Shown piece after piece: positions 8,460 through 18,131 of a DNA stretch of 64,000 bases. The stretch is taken from positions 248,001 through 312,000 of the forward strand of contig CAWAEG010000001.1 of the NCBI GenBank assembly GCA_963780895.1, given 5' to 3'. The notes beneath the pieces were generated by a model. It did no database searches, had not been told where the DNA came from, and saw nothing but the letters and a program-made list of their open reading frames with translations. The number at the start of each line of letters is the position of its first letter. The stretch's first letter is position 1. This DNA comes from DASQFI01 sp963780895. Lineage in GTDB: Bacteria > Acidobacteriota > Vicinamibacteria > Vicinamibacterales > SCN-69-37. The translations under genes and the position numbers were made by a program.

Positions 8460-10067
8460 ATGCCCATTCCGCCTCTCCGGCGTCTGCCGGAACGTCCGTC
8501 GCTCGAACAACTTCGCAAGCAGGCCAAGGAGCATCTCGACACCCTGCGCGCCGCCGATCGGTCGGCAACGCTCTCGGCGGCGCAGCACGCGCTCGCGGGC
8601 GAGTACGGCTTCGACAGCTGGCCGGCGCTCGTGCATCATGTCGAATCCCTGCAGCCCCATCGGCGCATGTTGCAGCCGGCGGAGTTGAAATCCGACCAGC
8701 GTCTCACGTGGTCATCAGGCCGCGGCACGGACGTCTGGGCGCTGTTCCAGGCTTGCGTTTCGGGCGATCTCCAGACGGTGCAGGCGCTCATCGCGAAAGA
8801 CCGCTCACTCGCGCGTGCGCACTACGACTACCGCAAGCCGCTCTACTTCGCCGTGCGCGAAAACCGCGTTGACCTCGCGCGGTTCCTGCTCGAGCACGAC
8901 TCCAACCCGATGGATCTCTGGGTGGACGATAACCCCCTCGAGATCGCGCGCGATCGCGGTTACGCGGCGATGGAGCGCATGCTGGTGGACACACTCGAAG
9001 CGAAGTTCAACACCTCGGCGAAGGGCGAGGCGGTCGCGCTCGCGCTCCGAAATCACGACCTGAAGAGAATGCGAGAGCTGCTCGACGCCCAGCCCGAGCT
9101 CGTCGGAAAAGGTGACGGCCGATCCAACCAGCCGATCCACTGGGCGACGATGACGAGACAGATCGAGGCGATCGACGAGCTGCTGCGCCGCGGCGCGGAC
9201 ATCGACGCCCGGCGAATGGATGGTGCGCAGCCCATTCACCTGACCAACGGCGACTACTTCTACCGTGGCTGGCGGGACGTGCCTCGCAGCTGGCCGGTGA
9301 ATCCGGCGCAGGTCATGACGCATCTCAAGGCACGCGGCGCGACCATCGATCTGCCGACCGCGTGCCATACCGGAGACATCGCGCGTGTTCGCGAGCTGCT
9401 CAAGCGGGATCCTTCATTGGCGAACAAGGTCGGAGACCACGAGGGTTATTACCTCGGCGCGGGCGCGCCGCTCTCGAACGCTGCAGCCACCGGCCGCATG
9501 GACATCGTCCAGTTGCTGCTCGACCACGGCGCCGATCCGAACCTTCCCGAAGAGCAGTACGCGCCGAAGGGAAAGGCGCTGTATTCGGCGGTCTACCACG
9601 GGCACTACGAGATCGCGAAGCTGCTCCTCGAGCGCGGCGCGTTTCCGAATCCGCCGGTTGAGAGCTCGGGCAGCGCGCTCTGGGTTTCGCGGAAATGGCG
9701 CCCGGACAAGCGCATGGAGCAGCTGCTGCTGTCGTACGGAGCCGAACCCGAGCCCGAGCGTCCCGGTGAGGACTGGTCCACGCGCGACCACAACTGGCTG
9801 CGCATCTCGCCGCTCCACCAGGCGGCCCGCGACGGTAACGTGAAAAAGGCCAAGGAGCTTCTGAAAGCCGGCGCGGATCTCGCGGCCAGCGACGACCACA
9901 TCCGTTCGACGCCGCTCGCCTGGGCGGCGAAGTTCGGCCAGAAGAAAATGGTGAAGTTTCTCCTCAAGCATGGCGCGGCGAAGAGCCTGCCGGACGATCC
10001 GCCGTGGGCCACGCCGCGCGCGTGGGCCATGAAGCGCGGCCACACGAAGATTGCGGAGTTGCTGTAG
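8460..10067 (+). CDS. Ankyrin-repeat protein
   Basis: 535 residues with a good ribosome site (AAAGGAG) 6 bases before ATG 8460. After an N-terminal helical region (RLPERPSLEQLRKQAKEHL) there are about ten ankyrin-type repeats, recognisable by helices such as NRVDLARFLLEHDSNPMDLW, IEAIDELLRRGADIDARR, MDIVQLLLDHGADPNLPEEQ and KKAKELLKAGADLAASDDH. No signal peptide or enzymatic domain is seen. Such proteins are cytoplasmic protein-binding scaffolds; the partner is unknown. The similar N-terminus (QLRKQAKEHLDTLRAADRSATL) is common in ankyrin proteins of soil bacteria. Confidence 0.92.
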   Translation: MPIPPLRRLPERPSLEQLRKQAKEHLDTLRAADRSATLSAAQHALAGEYGFDSWPALVHHVESLQPHRRMLQPAELKSDQRLTWSSGRGTDVWALFQACVSGDLQTVQALIAKDRSLARAHYDYRKPLYFAVRENRVDLARFLLEHDSNPMDLWVDDNPLEIARDRGYAAMERMLVDTLEAKFNTSAKGEAVALALRNHDLKRMRELLDAQPELVGKGDGRSNQPIHWATMTRQIEAIDELLRRGADIDARRMDGAQPIHLTNGDYFYRGWRDVPRSWPVNPAQVMTHLKARGATIDLPTACHTGDIARVRELLKRDPSLANKVGDHEGYYLGAGAPLSNAAATGRMDIVQLLLDHGADPNLPEEQYAPKGKALYSAVYHGHYEIAKLLLERGAFPNPPVESSGSALWVSRKWRPDKRMEQLLLSYGAEPEPERPGEDWSTRDHNWLRISPLHQAARDGNVKKAKELLKAGADLAASDDHIRSTPLAWAAKFGQKKMVKFLLKHGAAKSLPDDPPWATPRAWAMKRGHTKIAELL

Positions 10068-10118
10068 CACGCGATAGCGACCCGTCGCCGGAGGTTTACC
10101 GCCAGCAGGCGATCGACA

Positions 10119-11015
10119 TCACCTCGCCCAACCCACCTGGCTGTCGCGGTAGTCCAGCCGCGCCGGGGCTGTCGCGTCGGGGATGAGTTGTCTTTCGCCG
10201 CCGTCGCTGATGAAGATCCGCGACGGGCCGTCGTAGTTCGATGTGATCAGCTTGCTGAAAACCAAGCGTCCGGCGGGCGTCCAGTCGACGTTCCTGAACC
10301 GCCCGGCCAGTAGCTGCCTCGGCCCTGAACCATCTGCGCCGACGACCCCAATACTATCTGGGAGGTAGGACACAAAGGCGATCTGCGAGCCATCCGGTGA
10401 CCAGGCGGGTGCCCCCAGGCCTGGCATACCGAAAACGATGTGCTGATCGTCCGAACCGTCGGCAGTCACCAGCCCGAGTGCCGTAAAGTAATCCCAATCT
10501 GGGTCGATGTCGAATGCGATCTGTCGTCCATCCGGCGACCACGCTGGTTGATTCGCCGGTGGCAGCTTGGAATAGATGGCACGACGAGTCGAGCCATTGA
10601 CGTCGACCGTGTAGAGGTTCCCTCCCCCATCATCCAGGGCAATCAACCGCCCGTCGGGTGACCAGCTTGGGTTATGCCCCTGCGTCACAAACTGCAGCCC
10701 AGAGCCGTCGACGTTGATGACGTAGATTTCCCGTCGTCGTTCGAACGCGATCTTCCGGCCATCTTTCGACCAGGCTGGTGCCCACCCTTCGGTCAGCCGG
10801 GTCACGAGCGAACCATCGTCGTTGGCCAGATAGATGGCTTCTGTCCCGTCGCGGTCGCTCACGAAGGCGATCGGCCCAGTCGACCGCTGGACGGCCGGGG
10901 GCGGAGGCGGGACGTTATCAGGCCGCGTCGGCGGACCCTTGTCGCACGACCCGAGCAGAAGGCCAGCCGCGACGATGAGGCACGACACTGGAACCCGAGG
11001 CGAGGGTTTCGACAT
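10119..11015 (-). CDS. PD40/TolB-like beta-propeller lipoprotein
   Basis: 298 residues beginning with a lipoprotein signal (VSCLIVAAGLLLGSC, lipobox Cys near 24) and a Pro-rich linker. The rest is a set of WD40-like PD40 blades: GPIAFVSDRDGTEAIYLAND, APAWSKDGRKIAFERRREIY, NPSWSPDGRLIAL, QPAWSPDGRQIAFD, APAWSPDGSQIAFVSYL. The fold matches the C-terminal propeller of TolB, but no N-terminal TolB domain is present. It is probably anchored to a membrane facing the periplasm. Role unknown; it is transcribed divergently from the TonB-dependent receptor. Confidence 0.88.
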   Translation of the reverse strand: MSKPSPRVPVSCLIVAAGLLLGSCDKGPPTRPDNVPPPPPAVQRSTGPIAFVSDRDGTEAIYLANDDGSLVTRLTEGWAPAWSKDGRKIAFERRREIYVINVDGSGLQFVTQGHNPSWSPDGRLIALDDGGGNLYTVDVNGSTRRAIYSKLPPANQPAWSPDGRQIAFDIDPDWDYFTALGLVTADGSDDQHIVFGMPGLGAPAWSPDGSQIAFVSYLPDSIGVVGADGSGPRQLLAGRFRNVDWTPAGRLVFSKLITSNYDGPSRIFISDGGERQLIPDATAPARLDYRDSQVGWAR

Positions 11016-11166
11016 GATCGGCTCCAGTCCTGGAAACGTCGAAACCGACGCGCGCGGACAGACTGACTGCCGGGCGTCTCCGCCGGAAACCGCCTTCGCC
11101 AGCGGACGAACCTGTAAGGCGGCTTGACCGGGGCGGCCCGCGCCCGATAATGGGCCCAGCCCTTAG

Positions 11167-14001
11167 ATGCCAAGCTCCACCACCTTGCTGGCCGCGATTC
11201 TGCTGCCTGTGCTGGCGGGCGCGCCGGACGTCTGGGCCCAGACTGCCGGAACGGCAACTGGCAGCATCGACGGCACGATCACAGACACCACGAACTTAGT
11301 GCTGCCCGGCGTGACCATCGTCGCGTCGGGCGACGTCTTGATGAGGCAAGTCACAGTGACCTCCGGGCCCGACGGCACCTACCGTCTGACCGGCCTGCCA
11401 CCTGGCACCTACGCGCTCGAGTTCTCGCTGCGCGGATTCCGGAGTCGGAAACTGGACGGCATCGCCGTCGCGCTCGGCGGGACGATAACGGCAAACATCA
11501 CGCTCGATGAGGTCGCCTTCGAGCAATCTGTCGACGTCAAAGGAGAGGTGCGGATCGTCGACAGGCACGCGACCACGCTGGCGACGAACTTCACGGCACA
11601 CGAGCTGGCGGACCTGCCCGGGTCGCGCACGCCGGACGCGATTCTGTGGGCGACGCCATCCGTGTCTTTAGAGCGCATCGACGTGGGCGGGAGCACCCCG
11701 ACAAGCCCATTCAGCGCCTACGGGATGAGCGGCGCCGTGCCGACGATTGAGGGCATCACCGCGACGGGCATGAACCAGTTTGCCTTCGCGCTCGACTACG
11801 GCTCGTTCGCCGAAGTGTCGGTCGGCGCGGGCGCGTACGGTCCGGAGTGGCCGATACCTGGTGTCCATCTCCAGGTTCTAACGAAGTCTGGCGGGAACGA
11901 ACATCACGGTACGGTCGTCGGGGCCTTTGAGCACCGGAACTGGCAGTCACACAACATCGACGGCAGCCAGATCGCGCTCGGGGCGGCGGGGAGTCAGGGA
12001 GTGCCGCCGCGCGAAGCGAACCGGTTGCAGCATTACCACGACGTCAACGCCGACGCCGGTGGGTTCATCAAACGCGACCACCTGTGGTGGTACACCTCGG
12101 TCCGTCACCAGAGTCGATCGGCACGGCAGGTACTCTTTCCAGCCGAGCCGATCGAGAGCACCATCATCAGCGCGACCGCCAAGAGCACCGTCCGGCTCAC
12201 CGACCGGCAGAAAGTTGTCGTCTATGGCCAGCTCGGGCTGAACCGGGAGCCGATTCGGCTCGGCGGTTTTCTCTTCCCCATGTCGACGATGAACGAGTCT
12301 CGCGAGTCGACGGCGTCACAGCGCGGCGAGGGGCTGGTCTGGAAGGGCGAATGGAACGCGGTGATCCGGAACGATGTGTTCGCCGAGCTTCGCGTTGGGC
12401 AGTTCGTCGCCAGCCGCGCCGAGCGGCCCAACGGCTCGTCGCCACGCTTCGAGGATCGCTCGCTGTCGAAGGTCTATGGCGGCCATCGCGACTGGCAGCA
12501 AGACCGGCGAAACGACCAGGTCAACGGCGCGCTCAGCGTCATCCCGAACGGGGGGCTGGGCCGGCATCATCTGAAACTTGGCGGCGAGATCCTGCGGCTG
12601 GTCGACGGCGAGCGCTGGAACCGTAGCTTTCCCGGCGACGTGTTGCACGTGACGCAGGGAGGTACTCCGTCCGAGGTGTACTTCTTTCAAACACCCTCTC
12701 ATTCCAAGAGCGGGATCTGGCTGTACGAGGCGTACGCGAGCGATTCGTGGCAGGTGCACGGCCGGCTCACGCTCAACCTCGGGCTCCGCTTCGAGCGCTA
12801 TCACACGTTCCTGCCCGCGCAGGCGCACCCGGCGGGACGGTTCAATCCGTCGCCGCAACCGTATCCGGCCGTCGACAAGCTGCTCGGGTGGAACTTCGCC
12901 GCCCCGCGCCTTGGCGCGACCTTCGATCTCGGCGGGGATGGACGGACCATCGCCAAGCTCACCTACGGACTCTACTGGCTGCCGCCGTTAACGACGCTCG
13001 GGTTCAACGTAAACCCGAATCAACCGGTGTGGTGGGAGTTGTGGTCGTGGGCCGACGCCAACCAGAGCGGGGTCTGGGAACCTGGTGAGGAGTTCGGGAC
13101 TGCGCGGCGCCTCGGCGGAGAGCCGACCATTGCGGTCGATCCCGAACTGCGTCTGCCGTACGTGCGCGAGGTCACGGCACGAATCGAGCGCGAGATCCGC
13201 GGAGCCCTGAACGTCTCGACGGGCATCGTCTGGCGCGGCGACCGGCAGCAAGGCGCGCGCCAGCGGGCGTCCTGGCCGTTCGACGCGTTCACCGTCGAGG
13301 GCTCGATCAGCGATCCTGGCCCCGATGACGTGTTCGGCACCGGCGACGACGAGCCCGCCATCCAGGTTCGCGACATTCCCAGGGAGTTGAGAGGCCTGTC
13401 GGCGATCATCGTCAGAAATCTTCCCTATGACGAGAGCGACTTCCTCACGTGGGAATTCGTGGCGCGGCGTCGGTTCCGCGGGGGATGGTCTCTTCTGGCG
13501 TGGTATTCGACCACGTGGAACCGCGAACACGCCGGCGCATACATCGGCCAGGCGGTACGCGCCAACCCGTTTCCGTTGACGCCGAACGACTTCATTCACA
13601 CCGACGAGCAGGGGCGGCACCGCTTCCGGGTCTGGTCCGCAAGGTTCCTGGCCACATACGACGGCCCGTGGGGAATGCGTGTCACGCCGTTTCTGCGGCA
13701 CCAGTCGGGCCAGCCATTCGCCCGAACGCTCGAGGCGGGGCTGAATCACGGCAGAATCCGCGTACTGACTGAGCCAGTCGGCACGCGGCGGCAGGATCAC
13801 GTCACACTCCTCGACCTGAAGTTCGAGAAAGACTTCCTCAATCGAAGCGGGGGGCGCCTCACGGCGTTCGTGGAGGTCTTCAACACCCTCAATGCCAACC
13901 CGGAACAGCAAATCAACTGGTTGACAGGTCCTGATTTCCTGCAGCCTCTGGCCATCGTTCCACCCCGCATCGCGAGAGTGGGATTCAGGCTGGACTGGTG
14001 A
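11167..14001 (+). CDS. TonB-dependent receptor with carboxypeptidase-regulatory-like domain
   Basis: 944 residues. Residues 1-25 are a signal peptide (LLAAILLPVLAGAPDVWAQ). Residues ~30-115 form a CarboxypepD_reg beta-sandwich (GSIDGTITDTTNLVLPGVTI, GTYRLTGLPPGTYALEFSLR), followed by a plug-like region (SRTPDAILWATPSVSLERID) and a long outer-membrane beta-barrel ending in an aromatic residue (RIARVGFRLDW). This architecture is abundant in Acidobacteriota and serves energised uptake of large organic substrates through the outer membrane. No substrate-specific partner gene lies beside it; the convergent neighbour is a kinase. Confidence 0.92.
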   Translation: MPSSTTLLAAILLPVLAGAPDVWAQTAGTATGSIDGTITDTTNLVLPGVTIVASGDVLMRQVTVTSGPDGTYRLTGLPPGTYALEFSLRGFRSRKLDGIAVALGGTITANITLDEVAFEQSVDVKGEVRIVDRHATTLATNFTAHELADLPGSRTPDAILWATPSVSLERIDVGGSTPTSPFSAYGMSGAVPTIEGITATGMNQFAFALDYGSFAEVSVGAGAYGPEWPIPGVHLQVLTKSGGNEHHGTVVGAFEHRNWQSHNIDGSQIALGAAGSQGVPPREANRLQHYHDVNADAGGFIKRDHLWWYTSVRHQSRSARQVLFPAEPIESTIISATAKSTVRLTDRQKVVVYGQLGLNREPIRLGGFLFPMSTMNESRESTASQRGEGLVWKGEWNAVIRNDVFAELRVGQFVASRAERPNGSSPRFEDRSLSKVYGGHRDWQQDRRNDQVNGALSVIPNGGLGRHHLKLGGEILRLVDGERWNRSFPGDVLHVTQGGTPSEVYFFQTPSHSKSGIWLYEAYASDSWQVHGRLTLNLGLRFERYHTFLPAQAHPAGRFNPSPQPYPAVDKLLGWNFAAPRLGATFDLGGDGRTIAKLTYGLYWLPPLTTLGFNVNPNQPVWWELWSWADANQSGVWEPGEEFGTARRLGGEPTIAVDPELRLPYVREVTARIEREIRGALNVSTGIVWRGDRQQGARQRASWPFDAFTVEGSISDPGPDDVFGTGDDEPAIQVRDIPRELRGLSAIIVRNLPYDESDFLTWEFVARRRFRGGWSLLAWYSTTWNREHAGAYIGQAVRANPFPLTPNDFIHTDEQGRHRFRVWSARFLATYDGPWGMRVTPFLRHQSGQPFARTLEAGLNHGRIRVLTEPVGTRRQDHVTLLDLKFEKDFLNRSGGRLTAFVEVFNTLNANPEQQINWLTGPDFLQPLAIVPPRIARVGFRLDW

Positions 14002-14004
14002 AAT

Positions 14005-16464
14005 CTAGTTCGGAATTCGAAGCAGCCGCCTTCTGAACTCGCCGAAGCGCGGGTCGTCGCGGAGGATCGCGACCTCAGGCCGCATCATCCACGTGGCAGC
14101 TCGCCACGGATTCCTGGCGTAGACGAGATCGAGCGCCTCGAAGGCGCGCTCCTTGTCGCCGAGGCCGGCGTAGATTAAGAACTGATAGGCGGGTCTGGAA
14201 TCTTCTTTCATTTTCGCGGCGAGCGCCTCGGCGTCGTCGCGGCGGTCGGTCACGGCGTAGACATAGCCCATGTTGCCCGACCCGTCGACTCCCTCCGTCT
14301 TGAAGATGGCGAGTGCCTCGTCGTGCCGTCCGGAGAGGGCCAGGGCGCGGCCGAGCGAGATGCGGACGTTCGGAAAGGTCGGATCCCGTTCGAGCACCGA
14401 GTGGGCGGTCCGGATCGCCTCTTCGAACTTTCCGGCCTCCACTTGTATGTGCGCCAGCGTGTTGGGCACGTGAAGTGACAATGGGTCCACGCTGCTCGCG
14501 GCTGCGAGCAGGTCCATCGCGTCGTCGAGTCGGTCGAGCGGGCGCAGCAGGAAAGTGACCGCGTCGATGTGAACCGTGGTTATGCTCGGATTCATGCCGA
14601 GGGCTTGACCAAAGTAATGCTCCGCCTGGATCCAGTGGAGATCGCGAGCGTGCACCAGACCCATGGCCGCGTTCGCCTCGGCCAGCAAGGGATCGAGCCT
14701 GTAGGCCTCGAGCGCAGCCAGACTCATTCGCGGCCAGAACTCCTGCTCCAACCTCACTCGGGCGCCCAGCAGCCTCGCCATGCCTGCCCAGGCCGGAGCG
14801 TACAACGGTGCCTGCGCGACGATCTCTTCGAAGAGGCTGACCGCTCTGGTTATGTTGGACTGCTGGCTTTTTTCAGCCAGACCCCGGGCCGTCCAGAACT
14901 TCATTTGGAGAACCGGGTCGATTTCGTAGCGTCGCTGATCACCTCCGAGCTCAAGTCCGAGGCGATTGGCAATAGCCAGAGCCAGTTCGTGTTGAATCCC
15001 GAGGACGTCTTTGCCCGACCGCTCGAACGTCTGATTCCACATCGAGACGCCGTCGGACACGCTCACCAGTCTCGCGATGACCCGCACCAGGTCTCCTGAG
15101 GCGAACAACTCGCCATCGACGACGACGTCGGCCGTGAGGTCCCTGCGGATCGCCGCAAGGTCGCGCGGCTTGCCCTTGAAGGCGAACGAAGACGTCGCTG
15201 ACCGGACGGCCAGCCCGTTGACCGTTGCCAGAACGTTGGTGAGCTCGTAGGTCAGCCCATCCGCCATCAGATCGCTGTCGGTGCCCGTCCCGAGGTTCTG
15301 GAAAGGGAGAACCGCAATGGCGGTTCGTTTCGCGGACCACAAGCTTGCCCACCACGATGCGGCGGGCCCTCTGGCGATGTCAGCCAGCGACCGGTTTGCT
15401 CCGGTGTCACCTCGGCCGGTCTGGCCGATCCACAAGACGAACACTGCGACCGCGGCGGCAAGGCCGACGATCCACCGCCGGCGGGATCCTCGCTGCGCCG
15501 ACCGGAGCGCAGTGGCCAGTGCCGTCGCGCTCTCGCAGCGACGCTCCGGTTGCGGATCGATGGCGTGCTCGATTGCGTGGGTCAACCGACGGGGCAGATC
15601 CGGTCGCACGTCGTCGAGCGCGGTCCGTTGGCCGCGCTCGTGTGCGAGCCGCACCTCGTGCAACGACTTGCCTCCGACTGGATACTTCCCAGTCAGCAGG
15701 CGATAGAGCAGCACGCCCAGGCTGTAGACGTCGCTCCGTTCGGTAGCCGGCTGGCCGGCGAACAACTCCGGCGCCAGATACAGCGGCGTGCCGGCAGGAG
15801 CGGACGCGCCGGCGGCTGCCTCCAGGCCGGTGCCGAAGTCCATCAGCACGACGCGACCGTCGTCGGCGCGGATGACATTGTGCGCCTTGATGTCGCGATG
15901 GATCACGCCCGCGCCGTGAACGGCAGCGACCGCGCCGGCGAGCTCGAGCCCGATCTGAATCACGTCAGCGGGCGTGAAGCTCTCGCCGTCCTCGAGCAGC
16001 TCCTCGAGCGTTCGTCCGCGGATGTACTCCATCCACAAACCGACGCGATCCCCGATCTGCTCGGCGCCATGGATCGTGACGACGCCAGGATGTCGCACGC
16101 GTGCGAGGAGGCGGCCTTCCTCGATGATCGACGACGCGCGGCCGCCCGCCGCGGGGGCCGGCAGGAGCTTCAGGGCGACTTCCCGATCGAGGCGCGTGTC
16201 CCAGGCGCGGTAGACCTCGCCAAAGGCGCCGCGGCCGATGCGCTCGAGGAGGCGCAAGTGGCCCCACGTTTCGTCGCGGTCGGGTCTCCCAACGGCGTCG
16301 GACTCGTTCTGACGGTGCAGGGCCGCTACGAGCGACAGAACCGCAAGGTGTTTGACGACGGATGTCGCGCTCGAATCCGCCCTGGCCTCGACGTCCGCCC
16401 AGTCCACCGGATCGCCGTCGAGCACGGCGCCGGCCAGGTCGTCGAGGAGCGGATCATCTGCCAT
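14005..16464 (-). CDS. Membrane Ser/Thr protein kinase with TolB-N-like and TPR domains
   Basis: 819 residues. Residues ~70-335 are a Hanks-type kinase with P-loop GRGAFGEVY, catalytic VIHRDIKAHN and DFG (VLMDFGTG), all key residues present. A single TM helix follows near 340 (WIVGLAAAVAVFVLWIG), so the kinase is cytoplasmic. The C-terminal part contains a FlgO/TolB-N-like domain (IAVLPFQNLG... LMADGLTYELTNVLATV) and several TPRs. Its start overlaps the sigma-factor stop by 11 bp, so the two are cotranslated. This kinase/sigma pairing is typical of Acidobacteriota and suggests the kinase modulates the ECF regulon. Confidence 0.94.
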   Translation of the reverse strand: MADDPLLDDLAGAVLDGDPVDWADVEARADSSATSVVKHLAVLSLVAALHRQNESDAVGRPDRDETWGHLRLLERIGRGAFGEVYRAWDTRLDREVALKLLPAPAAGGRASSIIEEGRLLARVRHPGVVTIHGAEQIGDRVGLWMEYIRGRTLEELLEDGESFTPADVIQIGLELAGAVAAVHGAGVIHRDIKAHNVIRADDGRVVLMDFGTGLEAAAGASAPAGTPLYLAPELFAGQPATERSDVYSLGVLLYRLLTGKYPVGGKSLHEVRLAHERGQRTALDDVRPDLPRRLTHAIEHAIDPQPERRCESATALATALRSAQRGSRRRWIVGLAAAVAVFVLWIGQTGRGDTGANRSLADIARGPAASWWASLWSAKRTAIAVLPFQNLGTGTDSDLMADGLTYELTNVLATVNGLAVRSATSSFAFKGKPRDLAAIRRDLTADVVVDGELFASGDLVRVIARLVSVSDGVSMWNQTFERSGKDVLGIQHELALAIANRLGLELGGDQRRYEIDPVLQMKFWTARGLAEKSQQSNITRAVSLFEEIVAQAPLYAPAWAGMARLLGARVRLEQEFWPRMSLAALEAYRLDPLLAEANAAMGLVHARDLHWIQAEHYFGQALGMNPSITTVHIDAVTFLLRPLDRLDDAMDLLAAASSVDPLSLHVPNTLAHIQVEAGKFEEAIRTAHSVLERDPTFPNVRISLGRALALSGRHDEALAIFKTEGVDGSGNMGYVYAVTDRRDDAEALAAKMKEDSRPAYQFLIYAGLGDKERAFEALDLVYARNPWRAATWMMRPEVAILRDDPRFGEFRRRLLRIPN

Positions 16465-17068
16465 CGCGCGCCATCTCCTCGGCCAGGCGGACGAGCGCCC
16501 GCTTCGCCGCCTTGCGAGCCGCTTCCCTGGTCGGCTTGCCCAGCGACTCGGCGAGTTCCTCGTACTCGCAGCCCATCTCCACCCGGGCGACGATCAGTTC
16601 CTGGTCCTGCGGGCTCAACCGCGCGAGCGCCCGTTCGTAGCGCTCGGCCATCTGCCGGCCGATCGCATGCTCGAGCGGCGACACGCCCCCATCGATCTCC
16701 GAACCATCGAGACCCTTCGCGTCGGGCCGTCGCCCCTTGCGCCGAAGCTCGTCGGCAATCCGGTTGAGCACGGCCTGGCGCAGGTAGCCGAAGAGCGCGC
16801 CCGTTCCGCGAGGCTCGAACCGGTCGATCCTCCTAAACGTCTGAACCAGGGCTTCCTGGACAAGGTCGTCGGTGTCGGTGAGATCGCGCGCCCATCGGGG
16901 CAGGCGTCCGCTCGCCCAGCGCCTCAGGGGCGCGGCGTGACGGGTGAACAGACGATCGAGTGCTACCTGGTCGCCCTGGCGAACGCGGTCGAGCAGTTCG
17001 ACCGTCGAGGCAGGGTTCACGTCACGGTCATCACGCCGTTGTCCGGCCGATTCCCGTCCGTCATTCAT
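16454..17068 (-). CDS. ECF-type RNA polymerase sigma factor
   Basis: 204 residues with sigma-70 region 2 (ALDRLFTRHAAPLRRWASGR, DTDDLVQEALVQTFRRIDRF) and region 4 (RLSPQDQELIVARVEMGCEY, ELAESLGKPTREAARKAAKR). There is no region 1 or 3, as expected for an extracytoplasmic-function sigma factor. The downstream kinase overlaps it. In this family group, kinase phosphorylation of the sigma factor or an associated protein usually replaces an anti-sigma factor; none is encoded here. Confidence 0.93.
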   Translation of the reverse strand: MNDGRESAGQRRDDRDVNPASTVELLDRVRQGDQVALDRLFTRHAAPLRRWASGRLPRWARDLTDTDDLVQEALVQTFRRIDRFEPRGTGALFGYLRQAVLNRIADELRRKGRRPDAKGLDGSEIDGGVSPLEHAIGRQMAERYERALARLSPQDQELIVARVEMGCEYEELAESLGKPTREAARKAAKRALVRLAEEMARDGR

Positions 17069-17174
17069 TGAAGGTCAGGGGCGAGTCTACCAGCTATTTC
17101 CGGCACCAGAGAGAGGCTCGTCCCCTGGCTCGTTCGAGCGCTCGATCCCGTCGATCACTCCAGTGCGGCGGGCG

Positions 17175-17849
17175 CTACGGGTGGATGCGACGGAGGCGCT
17201 GCGGGCGGAGGTGTAGTGTCGGCTGCGGCACAAGGTCAAACCGGTCGATGTCACACGAACTGGTGGCCTGAGACCACGAGTAACCAGCGCCGACAGACCG
17301 CGGAGGTAAATGCAGAATTCCTCCCAATCCGGCCGACTGACTGTGCGCCGTTCCGAAAATGCCCGAGGGCGTGACGCTCGAGGTGATGATCCCGAACGTC
17401 GCGAGGATTGTGCCATCGCTAAATCGCTCTTCCATTTCCGGAACGTCATAGTCCCAAACGGAGGCCGGCCGGACGAAGAACACGATTTCACCGGCCGGGA
17501 GAACCTCACCAGAAAATGCGCCCGCGCCGCGTAGGAAGTCGGCGCCAGTCAGGGTCACCCGCAGAGAGCGGACGGCCTGCTCGACCCGCGCGGAATAGAC
17601 GCGCCGCTTGGCAGCTTCGGGGAATCCCGACGTGCAGCGGGTTGCTGTTACGGTCAGGAAGTACATCCCGGCGTAATTGGCTGGCGGGTGCGGTTCTGGT
17701 CCTAATGGAGGCGGCGGTGCTGGCGGAAGTCCCGTCGGGATGGGCGCCAGTGGCGATGGCCCTGTGGGAGTCCTGCTGCACGAGACCAACGCGAGCACGA
17801 GCATGACTGCCACGCCGAGCGCCTGGCGAAAGTGGGATGGCGAGGACAT
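17175..17849 (-). CDS. Hypothetical lipoprotein
   Basis: 224 residues with a strong ribosome site (GAGGAG) before ATG 17849. The N-terminus is a lipoprotein signal (ALGVAVMLVLALVSC, Cys 24) followed by a Pro-rich spacer (PPAPPPPLGPEPHPP). The mature domain has alternating beta strands (YFLTVTATRCTSGFPEAAKR, VRSLRVTLTGADFLRG), like the extracellular domain often found in short Acidobacteriota lipoproteins. No known catalytic residues are seen. Function unknown. Confidence 0.75.
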   Translation of the reverse strand: MSSPSHFRQALGVAVMLVLALVSCSRTPTGPSPLAPIPTGLPPAPPPPLGPEPHPPANYAGMYFLTVTATRCTSGFPEAAKRRVYSARVEQAVRSLRVTLTGADFLRGAGAFSGEVLPAGEIVFFVRPASVWDYDVPEMEERFSDGTILATFGIITSSVTPSGIFGTAHSQSAGLGGILHLPPRSVGAGYSWSQATSSCDIDRFDLVPQPTLHLRPQRLRRIHP

Positions 17850-17967
17850 GTTCTCCTCTGTGGAAACCGATCCTGCTGTCTAAAACGTGCGAGTGGCTCC
17901 CACCGGACAACCGACCAAAACCGCCCGGATTGGGGGAACGCTTTGTTCACCGTCAGGAAATGGACAG

Positions 17968-18041
17968 TTACTCGACGCGCAAGGCTCTGACGAGATCAAT
18001 CCGGCTTACCCTGAGCGCCGGCAGCAGCGCTCCGAGTCCCG
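17968..18041 (-). pseudogene. C-terminal remnant of an ADOP permease
   Basis: The minus frame ending at TAA 17970-17968 reads ALLPALRVSRIDLVRALRVE, the signature C-terminus of ADOP permeases (compare ARRAAATDAVSALRFQ and RRATRIDPVIALRME elsewhere in the window). It breaks off at 18041, where the 90-bp repeat begins. The rest of the permease gene is absent, so this is a scar of recombination or deletion. Confidence 0.7.
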
Positions 18042-18131
18042 CTGACCAGCGGACCACGGATCCAGATCAGGAGAGGCGCGTAAAACACACGGGACTTTCG
18101 CACCTGACGCTCGTCCCTCGACCATGCTCGG
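18042..18131 (+). repeat. 90-bp direct repeat, copy A
   Basis: Matches 40848-40937 at 87 of 90 positions in the same orientation. On the minus strand it encodes the first ~19 codons of the small kinase gene found intact at 40229-40909 (RKSRVFYAPLLIW). Here the coding frame runs directly into the permease remnant, so copy A is a displaced gene fragment. Confidence 0.9.

Noticed and set aside
15550..16767. 405-codon plus-strand frame opposite the kinase gene
   Set aside because: Antisense to the kinase catalytic domain with intact motifs; no family likeness of its own.
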